From assembly GCA_002842855.1 (NCBI GenBank), contig PHEE01000003.1:62001-126000 (forward strand): a stretch of 64,000 nucleotides of DNA, in the 5' to 3' direction. Position 1 is the stretch's first letter, and every line of letters begins with the position of its first letter. Shown here piece after piece: positions 25,625 through 33,429 of this stretch. The stretch comes from Alphaproteobacteria bacterium HGW-Alphaproteobacteria-4 (lineage in GTDB: Bacteria > Pseudomonadota > Alphaproteobacteria > Rhodobacterales > Rhodobacteraceae). The notes under the pieces were generated by a model. It had not been told where the DNA came from, ran no database searches, and saw only the letters and a list, made by a program, of their open reading frames with translations. Position numbers and translations under genes: made by a program.

Positions 25625-25924
25625 TCAGGGCCGGGAAGGACCCGAAGTCGGCAAAGGGCGGTCGATCAAGGTAAGGTGCAGCGGCTTGCCGCGCTTGCCG
25701 GGATTGGCGCTGGTCAGCCAACCTGCCTGTTCCAACTGGTTCAGCGCCCGCTTCGTGATTCGCGGCGACACACACAACGCCTTGGCGAGTGCGTCGATAT
25801 CCGGGGCGCGGGTATTGCCTAGGAAGTCGCTGATCAGCACCGCTCCCAGAACGCGCGCAGCCAGGCACAGGCCACGGTCATACATCAAGGCCCGAAGCCA
25901 TCTGTCTTTCGCTTGCTCAAGCAT
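25625..25924 (-). CDS. Small winged-helix protein of the island
   Basis: This 99-residue protein has a probable winged helix at about residues 40-85 (APDIDALAKALCVSPRITKR, then ALNQLEQAGWLTSANPGKRG), resembling MarR/plasmid-type regulators. Its start overlaps the upstream HTH gene by eight bases, and it is followed 62 bases later by the terminase small subunit gene. It is likely a regulator of island genes; no effector domain is present. Confidence 0.65.
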   Translation of the reverse strand: MLEQAKDRWLRALMYDRGLCLAARVLGAVLISDFLGNTRAPDIDALAKALCVSPRITKRALNQLEQAGWLTSANPGKRGKPLHLTLIDRPLPTSGPSRP

Positions 25925-26882
25925 TGGCCCGGTCCTTCATGTTGCGGGAAAAGACGCGCGCCCATTTCTCAGCCAAGCTGACTTCAAACCGATCATCGTC
26001 GCGGCGCGGCGGTAGGGTGCAGGGCACCGCCCATCCATCTTCGCCACTTCTCGGCCCGATCTCGGCCAGTGTCAGAAACCCATGACCCGTAAGCCAATCG
26101 TTCCAAGCAGCTTCAGCGTTACCGCCGCGCTTGATCGTGAAAAGGACACCAGTCCATGTTTCAGGTGCCGTCGCCCGGTCGTAAGACGTCCAGTCCATCC
26201 GGCCAGAAGAACGCTTCGAAAGATCGGTTTCCGATAGCTGGCCAGTCCTTTGGATATTCTTTGGATCAGCCTTTATATGGGAAGGTGCAGCCTTGCCCCC
26301 TTTTTCGCGCATATCTGCCCCCTTATGCGTTGCCCCTTCGCGGATACCAACGGGTGCAGGCTTGCCCCCCTTTTTGTGCTTCGTGGTTGGTGCTTGTGCC
26401 GCTTTCGGGCGGTCATGGCCGGACGCTTCCGGCCCCTTCGGGCAGATCATCGGCACCACGTTGTTGCCGCCCAGAAAGAAGATTTCAGACCGATTTCCGC
26501 GCCCGCGTCCTTCGGTCTTGATCAGCCATCCCGCCGCCGCCAGATCGCGTAGGGCGCGCTTGATGGTATCGACAGACGTAGCAAGGGCATCGGCCAAGGT
26601 GTCGGTGCCGGGCGCGCAATGCGCCGTCTCATGGTGCGAAAACTGCGTTGCGAGAACATGAGCGAGAAGCCGGGCCATCGGCGACAGTTCAGGGTCACCC
26701 GTGATCGCTTTGAGCCATCCCCAGCGGGCGCGGTTCCAGTTGCCGTTCTGATCAACACGCCTTCCAAGGATCGGTGCATCGGCGCTTCCGTTTTCAGCAC
26801 CGTCAAATCGGTTGGACAAACGCCGATTTTCGCCATTGTTTTCAATGGTGCCAGTTGGCCGGGTTGGACAAGCCAAGTCCAT
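25917..26882 (-). CDS. Helix-turn-helix protein, possible replication or control factor
   Basis: This 321-residue protein has a winged-helix domain at about residues 60-140 (PMARLLAHVLATQFSHHETA, CAPGTDTLADALATSVDTIK, ALRDLAAAGWLIKTEGRGRG), as in many phage replication-initiation and plasmid Rep-like proteins. A lysine-rich, low-complexity linker (about 155-215) and a C-terminal domain (about 235-321, WTSYDRATAPETWTGVLFTI) follow. The frame stays open to 26969, beyond the attachment core, but that segment belongs to the host flank, so the ATG at 26882 inside the element is preferred. No strong ribosome site is visible there. It is the first gene of the terminase block; no helicase or primase motif is present, so a replication role is only suggested. 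Confidence 0.6.
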   Translation of the reverse strand: MDLACPTRPTGTIENNGENRRLSNRFDGAENGSADAPILGRRVDQNGNWNRARWGWLKAITGDPELSPMARLLAHVLATQFSHHETAHCAPGTDTLADALATSVDTIKRALRDLAAAGWLIKTEGRGRGNRSEIFFLGGNNVVPMICPKGPEASGHDRPKAAQAPTTKHKKGGKPAPVGIREGATHKGADMREKGGKAAPSHIKADPKNIQRTGQLSETDLSKRSSGRMDWTSYDRATAPETWTGVLFTIKRGGNAEAAWNDWLTGHGFLTLAEIGPRSGEDGWAVPCTLPPRRDDDRFEVSLAEKWARVFSRNMKDRANA

Positions 26883-26906
26883 TGATATTGCAAGAGAAGC
26901 GCCCTT

Positions 26907-26922
26907 CCCTACGGGCTGCCAC
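26907..26922 (+). repeat. attR core
   Basis: This is the right copy of the 16-bp repeat CCCTACGGGCTGCCAC, identical to the tRNA-Glu 3' end. Sequences diverge on both sides (C versus T before it, G versus T after it). Confidence 0.9.
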
Positions 26923-27109
26923 TTACTTCTGCAATTTGTTGATTTTGCTGCGAAATTTCTAAGCGCCAAAATCCTACTACAGAACTACTACAGCGAAAAA
27001 TCAGCCCTTTTGACCTGTCGAAGCGCTGAAAGCGATCACGCGAACGCGAAAGCCCAACTTGCCCTTAGCCGCAGCAAGGCTGCATAGTGCGGTGAAATCG
27101 GGGGTTTGC

Positions 27110-27397
27110 ATGGACAACGTGACTTCGGACATACTTACTGGCTTGGGTTTGGCGATAACTTTGGTCGGGGCATGGATCACGGCCCGCGCGGTCATTTTGA
27201 AGGAAGCCGACGCGATCAGTGTCGGGATTCCGGGTTTTTGTGGCGAAACAGACCAAGAAAACCTTCAAATGCCGATGGTGCAGAACTTGCTTGCATCTTC
27301 GCGCGGCGCGCGGCGCGGTTTGTTGTTCATCGCGGGCGGAACTGCGCTGCAAATTGTTCCGATTGCCGTTCGATTGGTTTCGCTGGCGTTCGCATAA
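27110..27397 (+). CDS. Small two-helix membrane protein
   Basis: This 95-residue protein lies just outside the right end of the island. It has two hydrophobic segments: about residues 8-30 (ILTGLGLAITLVGAWITARA) and about 70-92 (LLFIAGGTALQIVPIAVRLV). A short loop between them contains no clear motif. The ATG at 27110 has GGGGG six bases upstream; the in-frame ATG at 27059 is less well placed. Function unknown. Confidence 0.6.
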   Translation: MDNVTSDILTGLGLAITLVGAWITARAVILKEADAISVGIPGFCGETDQENLQMPMVQNLLASSRGARRGLLFIAGGTALQIVPIAVRLVSLAFA

Positions 27398-27400
27398 AAA

Positions 27401-27430
27401 GACCCCCGAAACCTTGCGGCAACGGGGGTC
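27401..27430 (-). terminator. Intrinsic terminator of the DUF3137 operon
   Basis: Read on the minus strand, GACCCCCG pairs with CGGGGGTC across a 14-base loop and is followed directly by TTTTT. This is a classic intrinsic terminator for the minus-strand operon ending at 27576. The plus-strand small membrane gene ends four bases before it and may also stop here. Confidence 0.85.
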
Positions 27431-27575
27431 AGGCAGCTTCCATAGTGGCCCTGTGGAAGATCGTTAGAAAGCAGCTACTGGAATGCCCACAAGGTGCGCG
27501 TCGGGGTCGATGCCCGCTGCGGATCAATTCTGGACGCAGCGCTTTTGGTCACGCTCGCCCGCGTGGTTCGGGGCC

Positions 27576-28625
27576 TCAGCCAGATTTCGCCTGATCAGGC
27601 AAGTGCAGCACCGCGTTGATCAAACTGTTCTTGAGCGCGAGGTCTGATGCGAACTGCGCCAGAAGGGCGTCTGCATCGATCCGAACCCAATAGGGCGGCA
27701 CATGAAAGGCCAGGTCGGCAAACATCGTGGGAAACAGGACGGCGAGGTATCCCGGCAGGAACACGAGATAGGGCCTGCCCGCCGGTGCGACCTTATCGAG
27801 CGCGAGGATCGCCGCGCGCCGGTCCGCCGTCAGCAGGCGCGTGATATCAGGATCGCTGCTGCGCAAACTGTAGGCCGCATCGAACGCCGCATCGCCGGTA
27901 AACGCGGCCGGCAGATCGGCCGCCTTGTCTTGCGAGGCAAGAATGCGCGGCGGCGCATCCTTCGGGGTCAGCACGACAATCGCCCCATCGACCGCGTCCG
28001 ACGCCACCTCGACAGCCGAGACCGACAGGACGTGATCGGTGCTGCTGCGCCTCCCCGGCGCATAGGCGATCGACATCTCGGACAGCGACAGGGACCGCCC
28101 GTCCCGTTGGCCCTTGATCCGGTCAGTCGTTCTGGCGGACTGAAGATCGGGAAACAGGCGCCAGCTGCGAAGGCGCGGAAGGTCGGTCTCGGGTTCCACG
28201 ACATGATCGAAACCTGACAGATGCGCCGATATCACCGTGGCGAAGCGGGATTTGACGGTCGCTTGATATTTACCCGACCGATTGCCCATGGCGATGAACC
28301 AGCCCACCACTGCGGCAAGGAGGCCGAAGATCACGGCGCTGGCCACGCCCTGCCCGCCGACGAGCAAGGCGACGAAAGCCCCGCCGCCCGCCAACGGCAC
28401 GAAGAGCCGGGCGCGGCTGTCCACCGTCGCCAGCGTCTGAAGCCTGAGCGCTTCGAGCGCGTCTAGATGGGGCGCGATCTGGGCGGCAAGGGCGGCGCGC
28501 TCCTCCTCGGGCAGTGCCACGACGACACCACGCGGCGCATTCCCAGTGGCCTTCAGCGCCTGATCTGCACTGCCACCGATGCGCGCCCAAAGCGAGGTGA
28601 ATGAAAAATCCGCATAGCTTGTCAA
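27576..28625 (-). CDS. DUF3137 family membrane protein
   Basis: This 349-residue protein has two adjacent hydrophobic stretches at about residues 70-110 (ARLFVPLAGGGAFVALLVGG, then VIFGLLAAVVGWFIAMG). A soluble C-terminal region contains FDHVVEP and a late FHVPPYWVRIDADALLAQF. The arrangement (short N-terminal helical part, membrane hairpin, soluble domain) fits the DUF3137 family, whose function is not established. It is the last gene of a minus-strand group of four; the three upstream genes encode secreted proteins. A terminator follows 146 bases downstream. Confidence 0.7.
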   Translation of the reverse strand: MTSYADFSFTSLWARIGGSADQALKATGNAPRGVVVALPEEERAALAAQIAPHLDALEALRLQTLATVDSRARLFVPLAGGGAFVALLVGGQGVASAVIFGLLAAVVGWFIAMGNRSGKYQATVKSRFATVISAHLSGFDHVVEPETDLPRLRSWRLFPDLQSARTTDRIKGQRDGRSLSLSEMSIAYAPGRRSSTDHVLSVSAVEVASDAVDGAIVVLTPKDAPPRILASQDKAADLPAAFTGDAAFDAAYSLRSSDPDITRLLTADRRAAILALDKVAPAGRPYLVFLPGYLAVLFPTMFADLAFHVPPYWVRIDADALLAQFASDLALKNSLINAVLHLPDQAKSG

Positions 28626-28704
28626 ATCAAAGCCTTTCCTGATGTCCGGTCATACCCGCCATGTCGAAGATGGCATCCAGCGTGCCATACCTGAACGGCG
28701 CCCG

Positions 28705-29139
28705 TTAGTTGCCATGACGCGAGAGATCCGGAACTTCGGAATCCGGGCAAATCTCGGGCATCGCCTGCTGAATGATCAGCCCATGCTCCAGAAGGGTCGG
28801 GGCGGCATCGGCGATGAAGACCTGTGCAGAGGCTGCCTCGGCCATTGCGACCAAGGCGGCAGAGACCTGGTCGGGTAGCGGATCGCGGGTAGAAAACTGG
28901 TCGGCAAATTCCTGCGCCTGGCGCGCATAGGTGGCGATTGCGTTGGTGGGGCTTCGGCCCGCCTGGCCAAGGGCGGTGTCCTCCAACCCCTTGTCGGTCG
29001 CCTTCAGCAAGCTTGCGATCACTTTGCAGGTCGCGCGATCTGCCGCAGAGGCGGCGTCGGGGCCAGCCCCCACGGCAAGCACAAAGGGCACGCACCACCA
29101 CAGGATTCGTCGGGGTTTGCAATCGGATCGAGTGTTCAT
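28705..29139 (-). CDS. Secreted protein of unknown function
   Basis: This 144-residue protein has a signal peptide (hydrophobic core WWCVPFVLAVGAG, probable cleavage after DAASA near residue 33). The mature part is largely helical, with two cysteines (ATCKVI and PEICPDS) that could form a disulfide. No family is recognised. Its ATG shares a base with the upstream gene stop (TAATG), so the two are translated together. It is the third gene of the secreted-protein operon. Confidence 0.65.
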   Translation of the reverse strand: MNTRSDCKPRRILWWCVPFVLAVGAGPDAASAADRATCKVIASLLKATDKGLEDTALGQAGRSPTNAIATYARQAQEFADQFSTRDPLPDQVSAALVAMAEAASAQVFIADAAPTLLEHGLIIQQAMPEICPDSEVPDLSRHGN

Positions 29140-29711
29140 TACCCAATTCCCCGCATCCAGACCGTGCGTCTGGCAAGGATCGGAGTCCCCGCGACTGTCG
29201 CGGTCATTTCCATGATGCCAAAAAGGTTTGACCAGTCGATCGCCATCATCCGATAGGTGAAGTTCATCTGCACGCCATCGACCACGGCGACCGAGGTTCC
29301 CACAAGGCGCGGCAACTCCATCTGGTCACAGCCCATCATCAGCCCGACATCGTCGGGGCTAAGAACCGGGGCAGGCACATACGGGTCTGATTTGTCGACC
29401 ACCCAGCGGGGTTCATCGGCCAGCCGCAACACCAACGGCGCCTGCGCCTGGGGGTGCGTCGCCTCCAGCCTGTCGCCGCGCAAGGCAATGCTCAGCGTCT
29501 CGACCTCGCCATCGCCGGGAAATGGCAGAACCATCGGGCCCATCAGCGCGTAGCCCGACTGATGCTCGATCAACCAGTCGCCGGTAAAAGCCTCGACCAC
29601 CCCGGCCCAATCGGATGCGCCGGTGTTTCCGCAAAAGGGTGATGGATCGGCACTGGCCGAACCGGCAAATGCCAACCCGGCGATGCAGGTCAATGGAAAG
29701 AGATGTTTCAT
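29139..29711 (-). CDS. Secreted protein of unknown function
   Basis: This 190-residue protein has a clear signal peptide (MKHLFPLTCIAGLAFAGSAS, cleavage near residue 21). The mature part begins DPSPFCGNTGASDWAGVVEA and is beta-rich, with a second cysteine in MMGCDQMELPRL. No family is recognised. The start at 29711 gives the signal peptide and has AAAGG upstream; longer in-frame starts would bury it. It is adjacent to two other secreted proteins and is probably periplasmic. Confidence 0.68.
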   Translation of the reverse strand: MKHLFPLTCIAGLAFAGSASADPSPFCGNTGASDWAGVVEAFTGDWLIEHQSGYALMGPMVLPFPGDGEVETLSIALRGDRLEATHPQAQAPLVLRLADEPRWVVDKSDPYVPAPVLSPDDVGLMMGCDQMELPRLVGTSVAVVDGVQMNFTYRMMAIDWSNLFGIMEMTATVAGTPILARRTVWMRGIG

Positions 29712-29737
29712 ATGCGGACCTTTCATGAGGGAATGAC

Positions 29738-30271
29738 CTATCGCTCGACAAAAAAGCGGGTGTCGAAACGACCCTCGATGCTGCGGCAGTTTGCCGGATC
29801 GCCTTCGTCTTCGTAATCTTCCGAATAGCACAGCTCTGCCGCAAAGGTGCCGACCGCACGGCCCTCTTCGCCATCGGCCTCAAGCGTGGTGAATGTCACC
29901 GCGGGCACGGAGGGCGCGCCATCCGATGTCCAGCGCACTGCGCCCCCGCGTGGGGCGTAGCTGATGGTCACGCCCATGGGTGCCGTTTGCGGCCCCGGCT
30001 GTTCGGCCATGTAATCGACCTCAACGCTCAGCCGCTTGTTGTCGGCGCTGTTGTAGCCCACGATGTTCAAGTTGGCGAACGCACCGCCCAGGAACATGAA
30101 CGCCGTCGCCTGCGCCTCGTCCCCTTCGCGGGCAAGGACCGTTGGCTGCGCGATGGTTTCGCCATCGAAAAGCGCCTCGATGCTGCCGATCCCTTCGGTT
30201 TCTAAGGCCAGAATCGGTGTCGCTGTCGCAAGGAGCGCGAGAAAAGCTGTGGTGAATTCCATCAGTATCAT
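29738..30271 (-). CDS. Secreted protein of unknown function
   Basis: This 177-residue protein has a signal peptide (MILMEFTTAFLALLATATPI, cleavage near residue 22). The beta-rich mature domain contains FMFLGGAFANLNIVGYNSAD and two late cysteines (AELCYSEDYE, PANCRSIEGRFDTRFFVE). The C-terminal text resembles small secreted domains that bind ligands, but no family assignment is justified. It is the first gene of a four-gene minus-strand operon. Confidence 0.65.
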   Translation of the reverse strand: MILMEFTTAFLALLATATPILALETEGIGSIEALFDGETIAQPTVLAREGDEAQATAFMFLGGAFANLNIVGYNSADNKRLSVEVDYMAEQPGPQTAPMGVTISYAPRGGAVRWTSDGAPSVPAVTFTTLEADGEEGRAVGTFAAELCYSEDYEDEGDPANCRSIEGRFDTRFFVER

Positions 30272-30652
30272 ATCCCCCCTGAATCATGTCGGGTAAATCC
30301 TCCCGCAAGGCAAAAGTCCGCAGGGGCGCCCTTCGGTTCGGGGCACACCCTCATCCCTGTGTTCAGGCTATGAAAAGTGCAGCCGCGTGACCACATTTTT
30401 TTTGCAACGGGGGGGGGGACCATGGAAAGGGTCGCCTCCGGCTCTGCCTGCCGTTTGCGAGGCAGAGTCCAGAAAAAACGACTGCTTGCTGTCAGTCGCC
30501 GGGGTTCGGCCATTCGTGCCAAGGATGATGACCAGCCTGACCTGCCCCTGGCCGCCCCTCGTTCATGACGCGAGTCATTGGGGTTGATGGTTGTCGGTTG
30601 CGGTGTTGGCTTTTGGCGCAGCGGCAGGGCAGATGGAAACCCCGAACCTGGG
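30272..30652. other. 381-bp intergenic region with homopolymer tracts and a hairpin
   Basis: I see no supported gene here. The stretch holds a run of eight T (about 30396-30403) and a run of ten G (about 30409-30418), both unusual for this genome. An inverted repeat (CTCTGCCT...AGGCAGAG, about 30440-30466) follows close by. It must also contain the promoter for the secreted-protein operon. The mixed composition suggests a decayed insertion, but no transposase remnant is identifiable. Confidence 0.45.
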
Positions 30653-31300
30653 CTAGAACTCATATCCGAACCGCGCCACGTCGGCGGCGCAGAGCCTGCC
30701 CACCAGTGCGGCATCGGATTGGGAGTAATACCCCCGCCAGTCGGCAGCACGGGCTGAGGTGTTGACGCGCGGCGTGGGCGGCAGGGCAAAGCCCAGATGC
30801 GCCTCCAAGGGGGCGGCATCTTCGGCCAGATGTTCGAGCCGCAAGAATGCGTCGCAGCATTCGCCCACGCCGGGCAGGGTCAAATAGCTTGCATAGGGCG
30901 TTGCGCCGACTGCGGTCTGGGTGGCGGGCGTATTGAGAAAGCCGCTGAAATCAGTTGCCCGCGCCAATGCCACCTGCGGATGTGCGAAGGTCTGCGAGCG
31001 TAGCCAGTGGTAATAGCTCACCATCCGGTCCCAGGGATTGCGCACCAGGGTAAAGGTGAAGAACGCCTGCGCCTCGGCGGCGGTTATCAGGCCGATCGCA
31101 TCGGCCAGCGTTGCATGTTTCCAGATCCGCCCGGCAGCCTGCACGCCTTGCAGCCGGCGCCGCCTGCGCCGAGCCTTGGGGGTATCGGAGATCAGGATGT
31201 CATCGGCCAGCGCGCGCGATTCGAGCGCCGCAGTCAGCGCGGTGCCCCCGGTCTTCGGGATGTGCACGAAGATATAGCGGCGGCCGCGCGAGATGATCAT
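30653..31300 (-). CDS. Sulfotransferase family 2 protein
   Basis: This 215-residue enzyme should transfer sulfate from PAPS to a sugar or other acceptor. The 5'-phosphosulfate loop is at the very N-terminus (YIFVHIPKTGGTALTAAL, residues about 9-26), and the 3'-phosphate motif is FTLVRNPWDRMVSYYHWL (about 84-101). The remainder shows the weakly conserved C-terminal part. It follows a DMT-type transporter by nine bases on the same strand. The acceptor is unknown. Confidence 0.83.
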   Translation of the reverse strand: MIISRGRRYIFVHIPKTGGTALTAALESRALADDILISDTPKARRRRRRLQGVQAAGRIWKHATLADAIGLITAAEAQAFFTFTLVRNPWDRMVSYYHWLRSQTFAHPQVALARATDFSGFLNTPATQTAVGATPYASYLTLPGVGECCDAFLRLEHLAEDAAPLEAHLGFALPPTPRVNTSARAADWRGYYSQSDAALVGRLCAADVARFGYEF

Positions 31301-31309
31301 GGCCGAACC

Positions 31310-32233
31310 TTAGCGCCCGCGCAGCGCAATCAAAACCCCCGCCGCGACGATCACGCCCATACCTACAAGCGCGGCGAGCCCCGGCACCTGCCCCCAGAGC
31401 AGCCAGCTCCAGACCGCCGCTGCGGGCAATACCGAGTATTCGAACACCGAGGCCTGGCTTGCCTGTGTCAGCTGGTAACCGCGCACCAGAAGCCCGACCC
31501 CCACCAGCGAGCCCGCCGCCTGCACCGCCACCCAGAACCAGACCCCGGCCGAGGGCCAAACGGCGCCACGGGCCAGAAAGCCATCGGCGCCCGCCGCAGC
31601 CTCGGGGGCCAGCACGGCCAGCACCGCCATGCCTGCAAGGCCCATCACCCCCAGCGCCGCCATATAACCTGCGGTCAGCGTGACGACGCTTTCGCGCGAG
31701 CACCAGGCGCGGGTCGCGACATTGCCCATCGCGTAAAATGCGCCGCCCGCTACCGGCATCAGCGAAGCAGGCCCGAAAGTGCCGCCTGCCACCGGCCCCA
31801 GCACCAGCAGAATGCCCGCAAAGCCAAGCGCCACCGCCACCACCGACACAACCGAGATGCGCTGGCCGTAGAACACCCTCTGGATCAGCAGCACGAAGAA
31901 CGGCGCCGAAAACAGCCCCGCCGCGGCCTGCGCCACCGGCAGGAATGCGAGCGCCCCGAAATACATGAGCATCCCGGTTGCGTGCACCAGACTGCGCGCC
32001 AGCACCGCGCGCGCGGAAACCGGGCGAAGCCGCATGCGCAGTAACGGTACCGCAAGCGCAAGCATCGGCACCATCATCGCCGAGCGCAGCGCCTGAAACT
32101 GCCACAGCCCGATTTCCTCGGCGATGACACGCACATAATTGTCGATGTAGCCGATGAGAACCGCGAACACCCCGATCGCCACCGCTGCCGCTACCGTGCG
32201 GTTTGGCATCACCGCCATGCTTGCCTCTGCCAT
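31310..32233 (-). CDS. DMT superfamily (EamA-type) transporter
   Basis: This 307-residue inner-membrane protein has about ten hydrophobic helices in two five-helix repeats. Each repeat has the EamA layout, with the second halves starting near residue 160 (SLMPVAGGAFYAMGNVATRA). Characterised relatives export metabolites or take up small solutes; the substrate is not readable. The start at 32233 has a strong GAGGGGGG ribosome site; an in-frame ATG at 32314 is not supported. It is probably co-transcribed with the sulfotransferase. Confidence 0.82.
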   Translation of the reverse strand: MAEASMAVMPNRTVAAAVAIGVFAVLIGYIDNYVRVIAEEIGLWQFQALRSAMMVPMLALAVPLLRMRLRPVSARAVLARSLVHATGMLMYFGALAFLPVAQAAAGLFSAPFFVLLIQRVFYGQRISVVSVVAVALGFAGILLVLGPVAGGTFGPASLMPVAGGAFYAMGNVATRAWCSRESVVTLTAGYMAALGVMGLAGMAVLAVLAPEAAAGADGFLARGAVWPSAGVWFWVAVQAAGSLVGVGLLVRGYQLTQASQASVFEYSVLPAAAVWSWLLWGQVPGLAALVGMGVIVAAGVLIALRGR

Positions 32234-32427
32234 ACCTGCCCCCCCCTCGCACCGCACCCGTTCTTTACCGTCCGCCGCCCCCCGGCCCGCCCGAAAACGA
32301 CACTGCCGCGCCATTTGCCCGAAAATCTGACAGATCGCGGCGGCGGAGCGGTGGCGCGGGTGCCCTGCGCATTGACCGGCCCACGGCTTCGTCTATCCTG
32401 AAGCAAAAGAAAAGGGGCGGGCAGGCG

Positions 32428-33417
32428 ATGACGGCGCTCAGCGAATATCAGCGGCTCGAAAGCGGCGGCATCTGGCGTGAGGCACCCGAGGCGCAGCGGC
32501 GCGAGGTGATCGTGGCATTTGGTGATGCGACTCTGGTCATTTCCGATGGCCACAGTGCGCGCGCACTTGCACATTGGTCGTTGCCCGCGCTGACGCGCCT
32601 CAACCCCGGCGTTGAGCCCGCGCTCTATGCACCCAGCCCGGACGCCGACGAAGATCTGGAAATCGACGACCCGGCGATGATCGCTGCGGTGGAAAAGGTG
32701 CGGGCCGCGTTGTTGGCGCGGCGCCCCCACCCGGGGCGACTGCGGCTTTGGGTTATGGCAGGACTGGCTGCGACGACAGCAGCGCTGGGGCTGTTCTGGC
32801 TTCCGGGCGCCGTTTTCACGCATGCAGCGACCGTGGCGCCGCCTGCGCAACGTTCCGAGATCGGCGGCATGGTGCTGGCAGAGCTTGCCAAACTGACCGG
32901 TGCGCCCTGCGAAACTGCGACCACGCGGCCCGTGCTCGATGTTTTTGCGGAAAGGCTGTTGCCCGGCAGCAAGATCGTGCTGGTTCCGACCGCGCTCAAC
33001 GGCGCGCTGGCGCTGCCGGGGCAGGTTCTGGTGCTCGGCATGCCACTGGTGCAGCGCTACGATGGCCCCGAAGCTGCGGCCGGGCATCTGTTGGCCGCAA
33101 GGCTCGCAGCGGAATCGCACGATCCGCTGCTGGCGGCGCTGCGTTGGGCGGGCCTGCGCGCCGCCTTCCGACTGCTTGCAACCGGCGCGCTTCCGGCCTC
33201 GACGCTGACCGGATTTGGCCAGAACCTGCTGACCGACCCACCGGTTGCGCCCGATATGGCCACCGTGACCGCGCTTCTGATCCAGGCGGGGGCAGACCCG
33301 ACACCATATCTGAAAAGCCTTGGAAACGGCGAGCCCTTCGCCATCGCCGCCCCCCCAGCGCAAACGCTGATGAGCGACGGCGACTGGGTGACACTTCAGG
33401 GCGCCTGCGTTCAATAG
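32428..33417 (+). CDS. Membrane-anchored protein resembling an inactive M48 peptidase
   Basis: This 329-residue protein has a cytoplasmic N-terminal region (about residues 1-105) and one membrane helix (about 107-127, LWVMAGLAATTAALGLFWLP), then a C-terminal domain. In that domain, VPTALNGALALPGQVLVLGM, QRYDGPEAAAGHLLAARLAA recalls the FALPGG...ELAAVLAHE-IGH block of M48 metallopeptidases, but the zinc-binding HExxH is absent. A dead peptidase fold is therefore suspected, with a structural or chaperone-like role at most. The ATG at 32428 is favoured over upstream in-frame starts, which overlap the transporter promoter region. Confidence 0.6.
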   Translation: MTALSEYQRLESGGIWREAPEAQRREVIVAFGDATLVISDGHSARALAHWSLPALTRLNPGVEPALYAPSPDADEDLEIDDPAMIAAVEKVRAALLARRPHPGRLRLWVMAGLAATTAALGLFWLPGAVFTHAATVAPPAQRSEIGGMVLAELAKLTGAPCETATTRPVLDVFAERLLPGSKIVLVPTALNGALALPGQVLVLGMPLVQRYDGPEAAAGHLLAARLAAESHDPLLAALRWAGLRAAFRLLATGALPASTLTGFGQNLLTDPPVAPDMATVTALLIQAGADPTPYLKSLGNGEPFAIAAPPAQTLMSDGDWVTLQGACVQ

Positions 33418-33429
33418 GCGCGGCGGCGG

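Larger units (their letters stand above)
15532..26922. mobile_element. 11.4-kb integrated phage-satellite-like island in tRNA-Glu
   Basis: The island is bounded by a 16-bp direct repeat, CCCTACGGGCTGCCAC, at the tRNA-Glu 3' end (15532-15547) and at 26907-26922. It encodes a tyrosine integrase beside the tRNA, head-assembly genes (connector, protease-capsid fusion, DUF2190, portal), a MerR-type regulator, terminase subunits and two winged-helix proteins. No tail, baseplate, lysis or recognisable polymerase gene is present. Size and content match the capsid-forming satellite plan (elements that make their own capsids and packaging enzyme but take tails from a helper phage); a decayed prophage is the alternative. 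A two-gene AT-richer cargo on the plus strand (21347-23264) divides the minus-strand structural genes into two blocks. Confidence 0.85.

Noticed and set aside
15532-26922. Gene transfer agent cluster of the Rhodobacter type
   Set aside because: The known cluster has tail genes and a separate protease and capsid, and is not flanked by att repeats with an integrase. This element has a GpA-type terminase, a fused capsid and tRNA integration.
26883-26969. Upstream extension of the island HTH gene to 26969
   Set aside because: The extension would cross the attR core into host DNA; the ATG at 26882 keeps the gene within the element.
30268-30819. Minus-strand frame of 183 codons in the gap before the sulfotransferase gene
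   Set aside because: It runs through the homopolymer tracts, overlaps the sulfotransferase gene end and shows no domain or signal; it is treated as non-coding.
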